Shown here piece by piece: positions 1 to 7,016 of a DNA stretch of 17,449 bases (the first letter of the stretch is position 1; each line of letters begins with the position of its first letter). A program made the position numbers and the translations under genes. The stretch is from NCBI GenBank assembly GCA_964441735.1, contig CAYTVB010000040.1, forward strand, positions 1 through 17,449, written 5' to 3'. Below the pieces are notes generated by a model. The model was given only the letters and a program-made list of their open reading frames with translations. It did no database searches and was not told the DNA's origin. The stretch is from JASMTM01 sp964441735 (GTDB lineage Bacteria > Thermotogota > Thermotogae > Petrotogales > Kosmotogaceae).

Positions 1-20
1 TAAACCACGTTGTATGTTGT

Positions 21-45
21 TGGTTGTACGTCGTACGTAAAACCA
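21..45. repeat. Imperfect inverted repeat (hairpin) near left edge
   Basis: TGGTTGTACGT (21-31) and ACGTAAAACCA (35-45) are reverse complements except for one G-A mismatch, leaving a 3-base CGT loop. The centre also contains GTACGT twice in tandem. No T-run follows on either strand, so it is not a convincing intrinsic terminator. It lies about 120 bases beyond the stop of the neighbouring nitroreductase gene. Its role is unknown; it could be a dispersed intergenic repeat or a protein-binding palindrome. Confidence 0.4.
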
Positions 46-161
46 AATGACGACGTTCTCGCCCCGTAAAATTGGACAAGGAACAACAACAATCACCTCT
101 TTGCTATGATTATCTTTGAATTTTCACTTTTTCTTCTTTATTTTCTAAAGGCCAATATTTA

Positions 162-1157
162 TCATGTTTTTCCATTATTGGATTTATTAAGCTGTTCGTG
201 CATTTTTTTGCACCTGTCCAGCCATAGTTTTTTATACTTTTCACTACTGACTATTCGGTTTTTTAGATCAGCCACACTGGTTATTCCTGATTTAATGCAC
301 CAGTCAACACAGATTCTATATGCTTCGATATTCAATTGGTCATCATCCCAATAAACTGGTATTTTATCAATGCCATTAGTATATGCAGCATAAGCGCGGG
401 TGTGGCCATCTGAAAGTACAATTTTATCGTAAATTTTTATTATCGGGACTGGATGTTTCTCATCAAAACCGTTTTCTTTAATACACTTATCAACGATTGC
501 AAGTTTTTCTCTGGATAAATACAACTGACTGGGCTGAATATCTTTCAATCTTTTATAGAAAATATTTAAAGAATCTGTATATCTATTAAAGAAACAAATT
601 TCTTTTATCTCCTTCTTTGATGGTGTTGGAGTTGATTCATTAGGATATCCCATTACCAGGAGTTCTGATGGAATAATATGTTCAGGTAGTTTAAGTATTT
701 TCTGAATTTCTTTTATTTGGAATTTTGATACCCATGTTGTATAAATACCTTTCTCTAAAGCTGCAAGCATCATTTGAGTGCCGGGTATTTTTGTTTGATG
801 CTCTTCCAGATTAAGCGACTTATAAACATCATTTTCAATGTTGTAGATTATATCTTTTAACTCAGGAAATCGTTGTGACTGAATACCTTTTGATTCTTTA
901 GTTTTTGATGTATCGGTACACAAAACTATTATTAAGGGTGATTTTTCAATCCACCTTTGTCTGTATGTGAACTGTGCTATCTTCTCAATCTGATATTTCT
1001 CATCAACAACACCGAAATACCAGGGCTGTTCATTCCCACCAGATGGTGCAAGACGTCCAGCACTTAATATATAATTTATTGTTTCATAATCGATTGTTTT
1101 TTCACTGAAGTTTCTAACACTTTTTCTTTTCTTTAGAAGCTCTAAAATATAATTCAT
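162..1157 (-). CDS. Nitroreductase-family protein fused to a C-terminal ParB-like (DGHTR) domain
   Basis: The 331-residue protein has two parts. Residues 1 to about 198 look like a flavin-dependent nitroreductase: an RKSVRNF motif at 11-17 (the usual FMN phosphate-contacting Arg/Ser region), APSGGNEQPW at 37-46 and the late ELLVMGYP strand at 165-172. Such enzymes bind FMN, usually as dimers, and reduce diverse substrates with NAD(P)H. Residues about 205-320 are a separate domain with DGHTRAYAAY at 250-259, IPVYWDDD at 266-273 and a conserved-looking Cys/Trp tail (CVDWC, LWLDRC). The DGHTR box resembles the nucleotide-binding loop of the ParB/sulfiredoxin superfamily. AAAGGT lies 8 nt upstream of the ATG. 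A TATAAT box occurs at 1204-1209 on this strand but without a clear -35. The substrate cannot be told. The nitroreductase assignment is secure; the ParB-like assignment is by motif only. Confidence 0.82.
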   Translation of the reverse strand: MNYILELLKKRKSVRNFSEKTIDYETINYILSAGRLAPSGGNEQPWYFGVVDEKYQIEKIAQFTYRQRWIEKSPLIIVLCTDTSKTKESKGIQSQRFPELKDIIYNIENDVYKSLNLEEHQTKIPGTQMMLAALEKGIYTTWVSKFQIKEIQKILKLPEHIIPSELLVMGYPNESTPTPSKKEIKEICFFNRYTDSLNIFYKRLKDIQPSQLYLSREKLAIVDKCIKENGFDEKHPVPIIKIYDKIVLSDGHTRAYAAYTNGIDKIPVYWDDDQLNIEAYRICVDWCIKSGITSVADLKNRIVSSEKYKKLWLDRCKKMHEQLNKSNNGKT

Positions 1158-1220
1158 GGTTCATTACCTTTCTTCATTTTTTTGAAAAAATCGAGTTATT
1201 TTAATTATAATCCAAGCAGT

Positions 1221-1248
1221 AAAAAAAGACCCACTTTCAGGGCCTTTT
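1221..1248 (-). terminator. Intrinsic terminator of tRNA-Glu
   Basis: On the minus strand, AAAAGGCCCTGAAAGTGGGTC folds into a hairpin (AAAAG-CCC type stem with one internal mismatch, 7-base loop), followed by a run of seven T. It begins 12 bases after the tRNA 3' CCA and is well placed to end that transcript. Confidence 0.75.
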
Positions 1249-1259
1249 GTGTTTTAATC

Positions 1260-1334
1260 TGGCAGCCCCACGGGGAATCGAACCCCGATTTTCGGACTGA
1301 GAATCCGATGGATTAGCCGTTATCCTATGGGGCC
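1260..1334 (-). tRNA. tRNA-Glu (anticodon CTC)
   Basis: The minus strand folds as a 75-base tRNA including an encoded CCA. The acceptor is GGCCCCA/TGGGGCT (first pair a G-T wobble), the D stem is GGAT/ATCC, and the anticodon arm TCGGA-TTCTCAG-TCCGA gives anticodon CTC, reading GAG. The T arm is CGGGG-TTCGATT-CCCCG, the discriminator base is G as usual for tRNA-Glu, and the variable region is 4 bases. It has its own promoter and terminator, so it appears monocistronic. Confidence 0.95.
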
Positions 1335-1344
1335 AGGCAAAAAA

Positions 1345-1373
1345 ATAATATCACAGGGTGTATAATTTGTAAA
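1345..1373 (-). promoter_or_regulatory. Sigma-70-type promoter of tRNA-Glu
   Basis: On the minus strand TTTACA (1373-1368) and TATTAT (1350-1345) are separated by exactly 17 bases. The -10 ends 10 bases before the tRNA 5' end, and the box lies in the short gap after the stop codon of the upstream YkgJ-like gene. Confidence 0.75.
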
Positions 1374-1386
1374 TACCTCTAAACGT

Positions 1387-2019
1387 TCACTCTGAATAAT
1401 CATGCTTTAGAGAGACATCATTCTTTTCAAATAACATTAATTTTAAACCAACAAATTCAATAGCTTTCTTTATTGCAAGATTTATTGGAAATCTATTTTG
1501 ACCAAGGTAGGGATTTATTCCCATCAATCTCTGTGTATATTCTGAATAAACGGGAAGATCATTTTCATTTCGAATTTTGTTTCTAACCTCTTGAATCAGA
1601 TCATTTCTTGAATTTCTAATTAATTTGCATATAGTTAATTCTCGATTTCCATTTCTATTTATTACTGCAGAATAACCAAATAATCTGCAAATTAACGGTC
1701 TATAACTATAATAACTACAGCCACCCTCTTTTAAAGTATTCTGATCATTAACATATAGCACGCACTTACTATTATTGTCCATATCTTCTATTTTTATTAG
1801 TACTTCTTCAGCCTTTTTAATTTTCCACATTTCTATTGCTAACGGCAGCAGCTCGAAAATTGATACTTCTATGTTCTCAACAGGAGTTTCACAGCATGCT
1901 CTGCAATTTTCCAGACAACTAAGCCCTGTAATTCTTATAACATCATTAATTTTACTATTCAGATCAGAATAAAGCTCTTCAAGCTCTCGTAAGCCTTTTA
2001 TATTAAATGATCTTTCCAT
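1387..2019 (-). CDS. YkgJ-like cysteine-cluster (putative Zn/Fe-chelating) protein
   Basis: This 210-residue soluble protein carries the pattern of the YkgJ / Fe-S-oxidoreductase-like family (PF03692): C35-x3-C39-x2-C42-C43 near the N terminus, then C86, GGCSYYSYRPLICRLFGY at about 99-116 (C101, C111) and C131. The family is thought to bind zinc or an iron-sulfur centre through these cysteines; its biochemical role is mostly unknown. There is no signal peptide or membrane segment. The ATG start is supported by AGAGGTG 4 nt upstream. It is transcribed divergently from the DUF362 gene across a 75-base AT-rich gap and is followed by the tRNA-Glu promoter. Family assignment is good; function is unknown. 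Confidence 0.75.
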   Translation of the reverse strand: MERSFNIKGLRELEELYSDLNSKINDVIRITGLSCLENCRACCETPVENIEVSIFELLPLAIEMWKIKKAEEVLIKIEDMDNNSKCVLYVNDQNTLKEGGCSYYSYRPLICRLFGYSAVINRNGNRELTICKLIRNSRNDLIQEVRNKIRNENDLPVYSEYTQRLMGINPYLGQNRFPINLAIKKAIEFVGLKLMLFEKNDVSLKHDYSE

Positions 2020-2094
2020 AAAACACCTCTAATTATAAATAGATTACTTCGATCTATATGTTATATACTATTCTTGAAAGAAAAAGGTTAAGGT

Positions 2095-3564
2095 GTGATT
2101 AAAGTGTCTGAAGAACACAAATCTAATCATAAATTAAAAAACGCTTCTACTCCCAAATGGTTGCTACTACTAATTGGATTTTTCGCTCTGATTTGGGTTT
2201 TGATCAGGGTTATTCCCAAACCTTCACGGATTAATTATCCATGTCAGAAAATGGCTTTCCCTTTAGCATTTTTCTTTCTTTCATGGATTGGTGGAATAAT
2301 TGCATCATTAACCTTTTCAAGGCTTTTCAAGAAAGGAATTAGCAAATTTATTTATACATTTGCTTTACTAATACTTTCAACAGGGTTGGTGACTGTTATG
2401 GCAACAGGTTCAGATATTATTATCAGGAATGAAGATGTTGAGCTTACTCTTTCACCATTTCAAAGCTCTTATGATAATCCTTCCAATATTTTTGTTGTTC
2501 CAGAAACAAATGGTAACGATGATGGAGTGGACAGACTTACTGATTTAATGGAACTTAAGGGAACTCATTTTTTCAAAACCAAAACAAATGAAAATGGCCT
2601 GATCTCAAAGGATGACGTGATTATTTTAAAGATCAACTGTCAGTGGAATCAAAGAGGGGGAACCAATACAGATTTGGTTAAGAGTCTGATCAAAAAAATT
2701 ACTGAACATCCAGAAGGTTTTTCAGGAGAGATAATTGTTGCAGATAATGGGCAGGCACAGTATGGAAGTTCTGGTTTTGGTGGAAGTCTTGATTGGGATA
2801 TGAATAACGCTGAGAACAAATCTCAGTCGATACAAGAAGTAGTCAATGGCTTCAGTTCATTCAAAGTTAGCACTTACTTATGGGACGAAATTACAAAAAA
2901 GCGAGTTAGTGAATATCAGGAAGGCGATAAAAATGATGGTTATATTGTTTATGATAATGCAGATAAAGAAACAGGTGTTGTAGTATCCTATCCAAAATTC
3001 AAGTCAAAGTATGGCACATATATTAGTTTTAAAAAAGGGATCTGGGATGAAACACTTGAACAATATAATTCTGAACGTCTAAAGGTCATAAATTTGCCTG
3101 TTCTAAAAGCTCATTTTATTTATGGGGTCACAGCAAATATTAAACATTATATGGGTGTTGTTTCTGACAAATTAACTAATGGAAGATCTCACTCAAGTGT
3201 AGATGAAGGCGGTATGGGCACAGTGATGGCAGAAACAAGAGTTCCTGTTTTGAATATTACTGATGCAATATGGGTAAATGCTCAACGCGGACCTTCAACC
3301 CCTTATTCAAGAGCTACCTACCTTGGAATTATTGCAGCAAGTACTGATCCTATCGCTCTTGATTATTGGGTCTCAAAGAATCTACTCGTCCAGGCAGCAA
3401 ATAGTATTGGTAATAATTACGGAGCCAACAGTATGGACCCAGATAATACAAGCAAAGGTAGTTTTGGAAACTGGCTACGATTGTCTATGGACGAATTGAA
3501 AACAGCGGGATATGAAACGACCGTCCAGCCTGATAGAATGAACGTATTTATTGTAAATAATTAG
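2095..3564 (+). CDS. DUF362-domain membrane-anchored protein
   Basis: The 489-residue protein has three N-terminal hydrophobic segments (about 21-40, 53-75 and 83-103) followed by a large extra-membrane DUF362 domain. Its hallmarks are DDVIILKINCQWNQRGG (about 173-189), VINLPVLKAHFIYGVTANIKHYMG (split by the family's conserved K-x-H and N-x-K-x-x-M-G) and ASTDPIALDYWVSK near the C terminus. Unlike many DUF362 proteins it lacks a CxxCxxC ferredoxin module. The loop between the first two membrane segments has PSRINYPCQ, whose cysteine could be functional. The family's function is not established. The start is GTG with AAAAAGG 7 nt upstream; a GTG three codons later with AAGGTG upstream is a fair alternative. 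A TATACT box occurs at 2064-2069 without a clear -35. It may be co-transcribed with the ATL gene 39 bases downstream. Confidence 0.8.
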   Translation: MIKVSEEHKSNHKLKNASTPKWLLLLIGFFALIWVLIRVIPKPSRINYPCQKMAFPLAFFFLSWIGGIIASLTFSRLFKKGISKFIYTFALLILSTGLVTVMATGSDIIIRNEDVELTLSPFQSSYDNPSNIFVVPETNGNDDGVDRLTDLMELKGTHFFKTKTNENGLISKDDVIILKINCQWNQRGGTNTDLVKSLIKKITEHPEGFSGEIIVADNGQAQYGSSGFGGSLDWDMNNAENKSQSIQEVVNGFSSFKVSTYLWDEITKKRVSEYQEGDKNDGYIVYDNADKETGVVVSYPKFKSKYGTYISFKKGIWDETLEQYNSERLKVINLPVLKAHFIYGVTANIKHYMGVVSDKLTNGRSHSSVDEGGMGTVMAETRVPVLNITDAIWVNAQRGPSTPYSRATYLGIIAASTDPIALDYWVSKNLLVQAANSIGNNYGANSMDPDNTSKGSFGNWLRLSMDELKTAGYETTVQPDRMNVFIVNN

Positions 3565-3603
3565 ACTGGTTTAATCAAATAATTTATGTAGAGGACTGTT
3601 TAT

Positions 3604-3921
3604 TTGCCAAATAGATCATTATTCAAAAAAATTTATAATGCGATTAAATTAATACCAGAGGGTAAAGTAGCTACCTATGGACAGGTGGGAAAGTACGTTG
3701 GTTGTAGTGCTAAATTTGTTGGCTATGCACTTTCTAATTTAAAAAATTCTGAAGTACCCTGGCATCGCGTGATCAACGGGAAGGGCAGAATTAGCATTAA
3801 AGATTTAGATGGATATAACCTTCAAAAACATTTACTGGAAACAGAAGGCATCACTTTCAATGAAGATAATTCAATAGACCTTAATTGTTTTTTATACCAC
3901 TTCGAAAGTAAAGAATTTTAA
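3604..3921 (+). CDS. Alkyltransferase-like (ATL) DNA-binding protein, MGMT family
   Basis: This 105-residue protein matches the C-terminal DNA-binding domain of O6-alkylguanine-DNA alkyltransferase: IPEGKVATYGQVGKYVG (17-33), then PWHRVINGKGRIS (52-64). The alkyl-accepting cysteine of the PCHR motif is replaced by tryptophan (W53). This is diagnostic of ATL proteins, which cannot remove the alkyl group but flip and mark O6-alkylguanine for nucleotide excision repair. The position of the base-displacing arginine finger aligns by eye with K37 (SAKFVGYAL), a conservative change. Start is TTG with GAGG 9 nt upstream. uvrA, whose product acts in the repair pathway that ATL feeds, lies about 4.5 kb away. 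Length fits the family (about 100-110). Confidence 0.87.
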   Translation: MPNRSLFKKIYNAIKLIPEGKVATYGQVGKYVGCSAKFVGYALSNLKNSEVPWHRVINGKGRISIKDLDGYNLQKHLLETEGITFNEDNSIDLNCFLYHFESKEF

Positions 3922-3930
3922 TAGTGTTAT

Positions 3931-3960
3931 AAAAAAAACCAGCCCTGAAGGCTGTTTTAT
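3931..3960. terminator. Bidirectional intrinsic terminator between ATL gene and tmRNA
   Basis: Stem CAGCC (3940-3944) / GGCTG (3950-3954) with loop CTGAA. On the minus strand it is followed by a run of eight T (complement of 3931-3938), ending tmRNA. On the plus strand TTTTAT follows, ending the DUF362-ATL transcript. Confidence 0.75.
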
Positions 3961-3964
3961 AAAT

Positions 3965-4320
3965 TGGTGGAGGCGGCGGGAATCGAACCCGCGTCCGAAG
4001 TCAGTTCACACAGAGGCTCTCCGAGCGCAGTCAGCGTTTCAGTGTCGGAAAGTTACAGTACGCGGACAGACTGAACTTTCCCAAGCCTCTTAAATGTCCC
4101 CGGAATCCAGAGGCAAGATTCCAGGCTAGGTTCGGATCTATGACACCCTTCTGCGGAACTCCGAAACCACAATTCCACAGGGGCGCGCTACATTTATTTA
4201 TGCAGCGAGTGCAGATTCAGGTTCGGCAGTTTAATGCCTTGTCCAGCTTTTTTACGAGGCACCGGAAACCTCGACTCGCTCCTCTGTGTTCACTGACCCC
4301 GTCGAGACCATTTCGCCCCC
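3965..4320 (-). ncRNA. ssrA: tmRNA (transfer-messenger RNA)
   Basis: The 356-base RNA starts GGGGGCGAAATGGTCTCGAC and ends with a T arm (GCGGG-TTCGATT-CCCGC) and an encoded CCA. Its ends pair as GGGGGCG with CGCCTCC, forming the alanyl acceptor stem with one G-T pair. It rescues ribosomes stalled on broken mRNAs and tags the nascent peptide for proteolysis, working with SmpB. The tag frame is read as GCC GAA CCT GAA TCT GCA CTC GCT GCA TAA at 4227-4198, giving AEPESALAA. The resume codon is placed after TTAAACT because the tag ends in the usual LAA and an in-frame TAA lies just upstream. The 5' end lies 27 bases after the stop of the sigma-54 activator gene. Confidence 0.95.
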
Positions 4321-4334
4321 GAGGGGTCAATAAA

Positions 4335-4363
4335 ATTATATCATTACTCAAACTGTTTGTGAA
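4335..4363 (-). promoter_or_regulatory. Sigma-70-type promoter of tmRNA
   Basis: On the minus strand TTCACA (4363-4358) and TATAAT (4340-4335) are 17 bases apart, with the -10 ending 14 bases before the mature 5' end. The -35 box and most of the spacer lie inside the last codons of the sigma-54 activator gene. This lets tmRNA be made independently of that operon. Confidence 0.75.
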
Positions 4364-6057
4364 CCACTTTTGCCATATCTTTCAAGTTTATAATATAGTG
4401 TTCTAACACTTATTCCTAGATCTTTTGCAGTCTTTGTTTTGTTTCCTTTATTCCTTTCAAGAGTATTCATAATAATACTCTTTTCATAGTTGCTAATAAG
4501 TTCATCCAAACTACCTTCTATGTTTTCATTAGCTGTCTTTTCTGAAAGATTGCTAAGTGAAGGTAGATGTTCTGGTAATATTATCTTTTCTTCCAAATCC
4601 ATGTTTATAAGTGATCGTCCAATTATATTTTCAAGTTCTCTAACATTTCCAGGCCAGTCGTATTTCTTTAAAATTCTTAATGCTTCAGAAGATATTTCCT
4701 CAACGACTCTTCCATATTCCTGGTTAAGCCTCATAAGAATTACTGAAGCAATCTCAGGAAGATCTTCCATATGCTCTTCCAGTGGTGGAATAACTATCGG
4801 AACAACATTTAATCTATAATATAGATCTGATAAAAAATCTCCTTTTTCCATTAATTCTTCCAGATCAAGATTCGTTGCTGCAATTACCCTTGTATCTATT
4901 TTAAATGACTCACTTCCTCCGACTGGTGTTACCTCTTTGTTCTGTAAAAATCTTAAGAACTTAGACTGAACATTTAAACTCATTTTCCCAATTTCGTCTA
5001 AAAAAAGTGTTCCTTCATTTGCTTCAGCAAGTAAACCTGGTTTCCCGCCTTTTCTTGCTCCTGTAAAAGCACCTTCTGTATAACCAAAAAGTTCAGATTC
5101 AAGAATCGATTCAGGTAAGGCGGCACAATTAACACTTATGAAGCTGTGTTTTGATCTATCGCTTTCATTATGTATAGCATGTGCAAATAGTTCTTTTCCG
5201 GTGCCACTTGGCCCTCTCAGCAAAACTGTCATTTTAGTTTTGGCCACTTTTTTGGCCTGTTCAATGGCTACCTGCATTTTGTTTGATGATCCTGCAATAT
5301 CATCAAAGGTGTAATGAGCTTTCATATGTCTTAACATTCGTTTTGTATCTTCAAGCTCTTTGGCTAACTTTTCGATTTCTGAAATATCGTGAATAACTCC
5401 CACACTACCCTTAAATTCCTTTTTTACAAATATTGGGGTTACATTGACTATAACTTCTTTCTTCGCAGGTCCAACCTTAAGTCGTGCATTGAAAATTGGT
5501 TCTTTCGTTCGTGCAACCTCTAGATGCAAAGATGAACCTTCTGAAATATCTACAGTTGCCATCTTTCCAACTACATATTTTGCACTCATTCCTGTAATGC
5601 GTGTATATGCTTTATTTACCATAATAATTCTTCCAGATGCATCAGCTACTGAAATAGCATCGTGTGTTGAGTCAATTATTGCGGTAAGCATTGCTTCAAC
5701 TTCGCGAAGATTTGTTACTTCTTCAGCCATATTCTGTACAGAAGTAATATCTCTAAACACAGCCATAACAGCATATACATTCCCTTTTTCATCAATCAAA
5801 GGAATTCTGTTCGTTACTATTGTTTTTCTACCTAGATATTGAACCTTGTTGTGCTCGGGTTTACCGGTTTTCAATACAATGTGCAGGCGGGTGTTGGGAA
5901 CGGTATCAACTACACTTTTGCCTAAAACGCTTTCGCGTTCCAATCCCAGTATTTTACACGCCTCATCGTTAATCAATACAATTCTCTCATTATTATCAAC
6001 AACCAGAACAGCTTCCACCAGCGTGTTAATTATTTCTTTAAACAGAGAAGATTTCAT
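4348..6057 (-). CDS. PAS-domain sigma-54-dependent transcriptional activator, Fis-type HTH
   Basis: The 569-residue cytoplasmic regulator has two tandem PAS domains (about 10-105 and 122-225), a short charged coiled linker (226-248), an AAA+ sigma-54 interaction domain and a Fis-type helix-turn-helix (about 539-562, NKTKTAKDLGISVRTLYYKL). Motifs are intact: Walker A GPSGTGKE 282-289, the sigma-54-contacting loop GAFTGA 329-334, Walker B LFLDEIG 351-357, and WPGNVREL 468-475. It should therefore remodel RNA polymerase-sigma54 closed complexes in response to a small molecule or redox signal sensed by PAS. There is no phosphoreceiver domain, so it is not a classical two-component partner. Its ATG overlaps the rsmA stop (ATGA), with GGGTGG upstream, implying translational coupling. 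Targets are unknown; the LIV operon in this window is one candidate, but no -24/-12 element was seen there. Confidence 0.92.
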   Translation of the reverse strand: MKSSLFKEIINTLVEAVLVVDNNERIVLINDEACKILGLERESVLGKSVVDTVPNTRLHIVLKTGKPEHNKVQYLGRKTIVTNRIPLIDEKGNVYAVMAVFRDITSVQNMAEEVTNLREVEAMLTAIIDSTHDAISVADASGRIIMVNKAYTRITGMSAKYVVGKMATVDISEGSSLHLEVARTKEPIFNARLKVGPAKKEVIVNVTPIFVKKEFKGSVGVIHDISEIEKLAKELEDTKRMLRHMKAHYTFDDIAGSSNKMQVAIEQAKKVAKTKMTVLLRGPSGTGKELFAHAIHNESDRSKHSFISVNCAALPESILESELFGYTEGAFTGARKGGKPGLLAEANEGTLFLDEIGKMSLNVQSKFLRFLQNKEVTPVGGSESFKIDTRVIAATNLDLEELMEKGDFLSDLYYRLNVVPIVIPPLEEHMEDLPEIASVILMRLNQEYGRVVEEISSEALRILKKYDWPGNVRELENIIGRSLINMDLEEKIILPEHLPSLSNLSEKTANENIEGSLDELISNYEKSIIMNTLERNKGNKTKTAKDLGISVRTLYYKLERYGKSGSQTV

Positions 6058-6866
6058 TTTACCACCCTTTGATAGCCTTCAAAAAGACTAACGAATTGCT
6101 TTATACTCAGTTCTTCCGCTCTTATCTTTGGGTCTATTCCATAATTATTCAGGAATTCTTCAGGCTTTTTCATAAGACCTTTTAAATTATTCTTCAGTTG
6201 TTTTCTCCGGTGTGAAAAACAAATATTAACAAACCTATTGAAATCCCTTCTATTGTGTAAAGCTATTGGTGTGTCCTTTTTAAAATCAAGTTTGACAACA
6301 ACTGTGTCGACATTCGGGACAGGATAAAAATTCTTTCTTGATATTTCTATTTCCTTGCTGATATCGAGAAAAACTCTTAATTTTACAGTCAGCGAACCAT
6401 ATTTTTTTGAGCCTTTTTCTGCTAATATCCTCTCAGCAAATTCTTTTTGTACCATAAGAACAGCTGAAACAAATTCCGGTCCGTTGAAAATAATTTTTTC
6501 TAGCAGCGGTGAGGTAATATTATAAGGAATATTAGCAACGTATTTTATCTTATCTTCACTATAATTATAAAGGTCATATTTTAGAAAATCTTCGTATATA
6601 ATCTCAACATTATCCAATGAAAGAAGATCATCATGAAGTTTCCTCATGTTTCTGTCTATTTCAAAGCCTACGATGTTTTTAGTATGCTTTGCTAACTCTT
6701 CTGTTAAAACTCCTGTCCCAACTCCTATTTCTATAACAGTTTCATCAAGCTTTACGTCAGCTGCATTGACTATTCTTCTTGCAACATTTTTGTTAATAAG
6801 GAAATTTTGTCCCAGAGATTTTTTTGGATATATATTCATTTCCTTTAAAAAACGTTCAAGTTTCAT
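6054..6866 (-). CDS. rsmA: 16S rRNA (adenine-N6,N6)-dimethyltransferase RsmA/KsgA
   Basis: This SAM-dependent enzyme dimethylates two adjacent adenines in the 3'-terminal hairpin of 16S rRNA, a late checkpoint of 30S assembly. The 270-residue length is typical. Motifs are KKSLGQNFL at 15-23, the SAM-binding EIGVGTGVLT at 46-55, an acidic residue after strand 2 (GFEID, 67-71) and the catalytic NIPYNITSPLL at 112-122. The basic C-terminal helical domain includes CFSHRRKQLKNNL. The start is ATG with GAGGTG 5 nt upstream. The gene begins only 15 bases after the tRNA-Ser terminator hairpin, with no separate promoter visible, and ends in a 4-nt overlap with the sigma-54 activator. Confidence 0.96.
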   Translation of the reverse strand: MKLERFLKEMNIYPKKSLGQNFLINKNVARRIVNAADVKLDETVIEIGVGTGVLTEELAKHTKNIVGFEIDRNMRKLHDDLLSLDNVEIIYEDFLKYDLYNYSEDKIKYVANIPYNITSPLLEKIIFNGPEFVSAVLMVQKEFAERILAEKGSKKYGSLTVKLRVFLDISKEIEISRKNFYPVPNVDTVVVKLDFKKDTPIALHNRRDFNRFVNICFSHRRKQLKNNLKGLMKKPEEFLNNYGIDPKIRAEELSIKQFVSLFEGYQRVVK

Positions 6867-6881
6867 TTTTCACCTCTAACT

Positions 6882-6906
6882 AAAAAAGCGGGGTATCACT
6901 ACCCCG
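6882..6906 (-). terminator. Intrinsic terminator (or attenuator) between tRNA-Ser and rsmA
   Basis: On the minus strand CGGGGTA-GTGA-TACCCCG forms a 7-bp perfect stem with a 4-base loop, followed by CTTTTTTAG. It ends the tRNA-Ser transcript. Because rsmA starts 15 bases later with no visible promoter of its own, it probably leaks and may set the expression level of rsmA. Confidence 0.8.
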
Positions 6907-6910
6907 TCTT

Positions 6911-7002
6911 TGGCGGAGAGAGTGGGATTTGAACCCACGGACGGCATGATAACCATCATACGCTCTCCAGGCGTACGCCTTCGACCGCTCGGCCATCTCT
7001 CC
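6911..7002 (-). tRNA. tRNA-Ser (anticodon GGA)
   Basis: This is a 92-base class II tRNA with encoded CCA. The acceptor is GGAGAGA/TCTCTCC with discriminator G, and the D arm contains GCCGAGCGGTCGAAGGC. The anticodon arm TACGC-CTGGAGA-GCGTA gives GGA, reading UCC/UCU. The long variable arm (TGATGGTTATCATGCCGTC region) is typical of serine tRNAs, and the T arm is GTGGG-TTCAAAT-CCCAC. Confidence 0.96.
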
Positions 7003-7016
7003 CAAATACCGGAATA

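Noticed and set aside
21..45. CRISPR repeat or terminator at the left edge
   Set aside because: Only one copy is present with no spacer array, and there is no T-run after the stem.
4140..4406. 88-residue open frame on the plus strand
   Set aside because: It lies antisense to tmRNA and the end of the activator gene, and has no ribosome binding site or recognisable domain.
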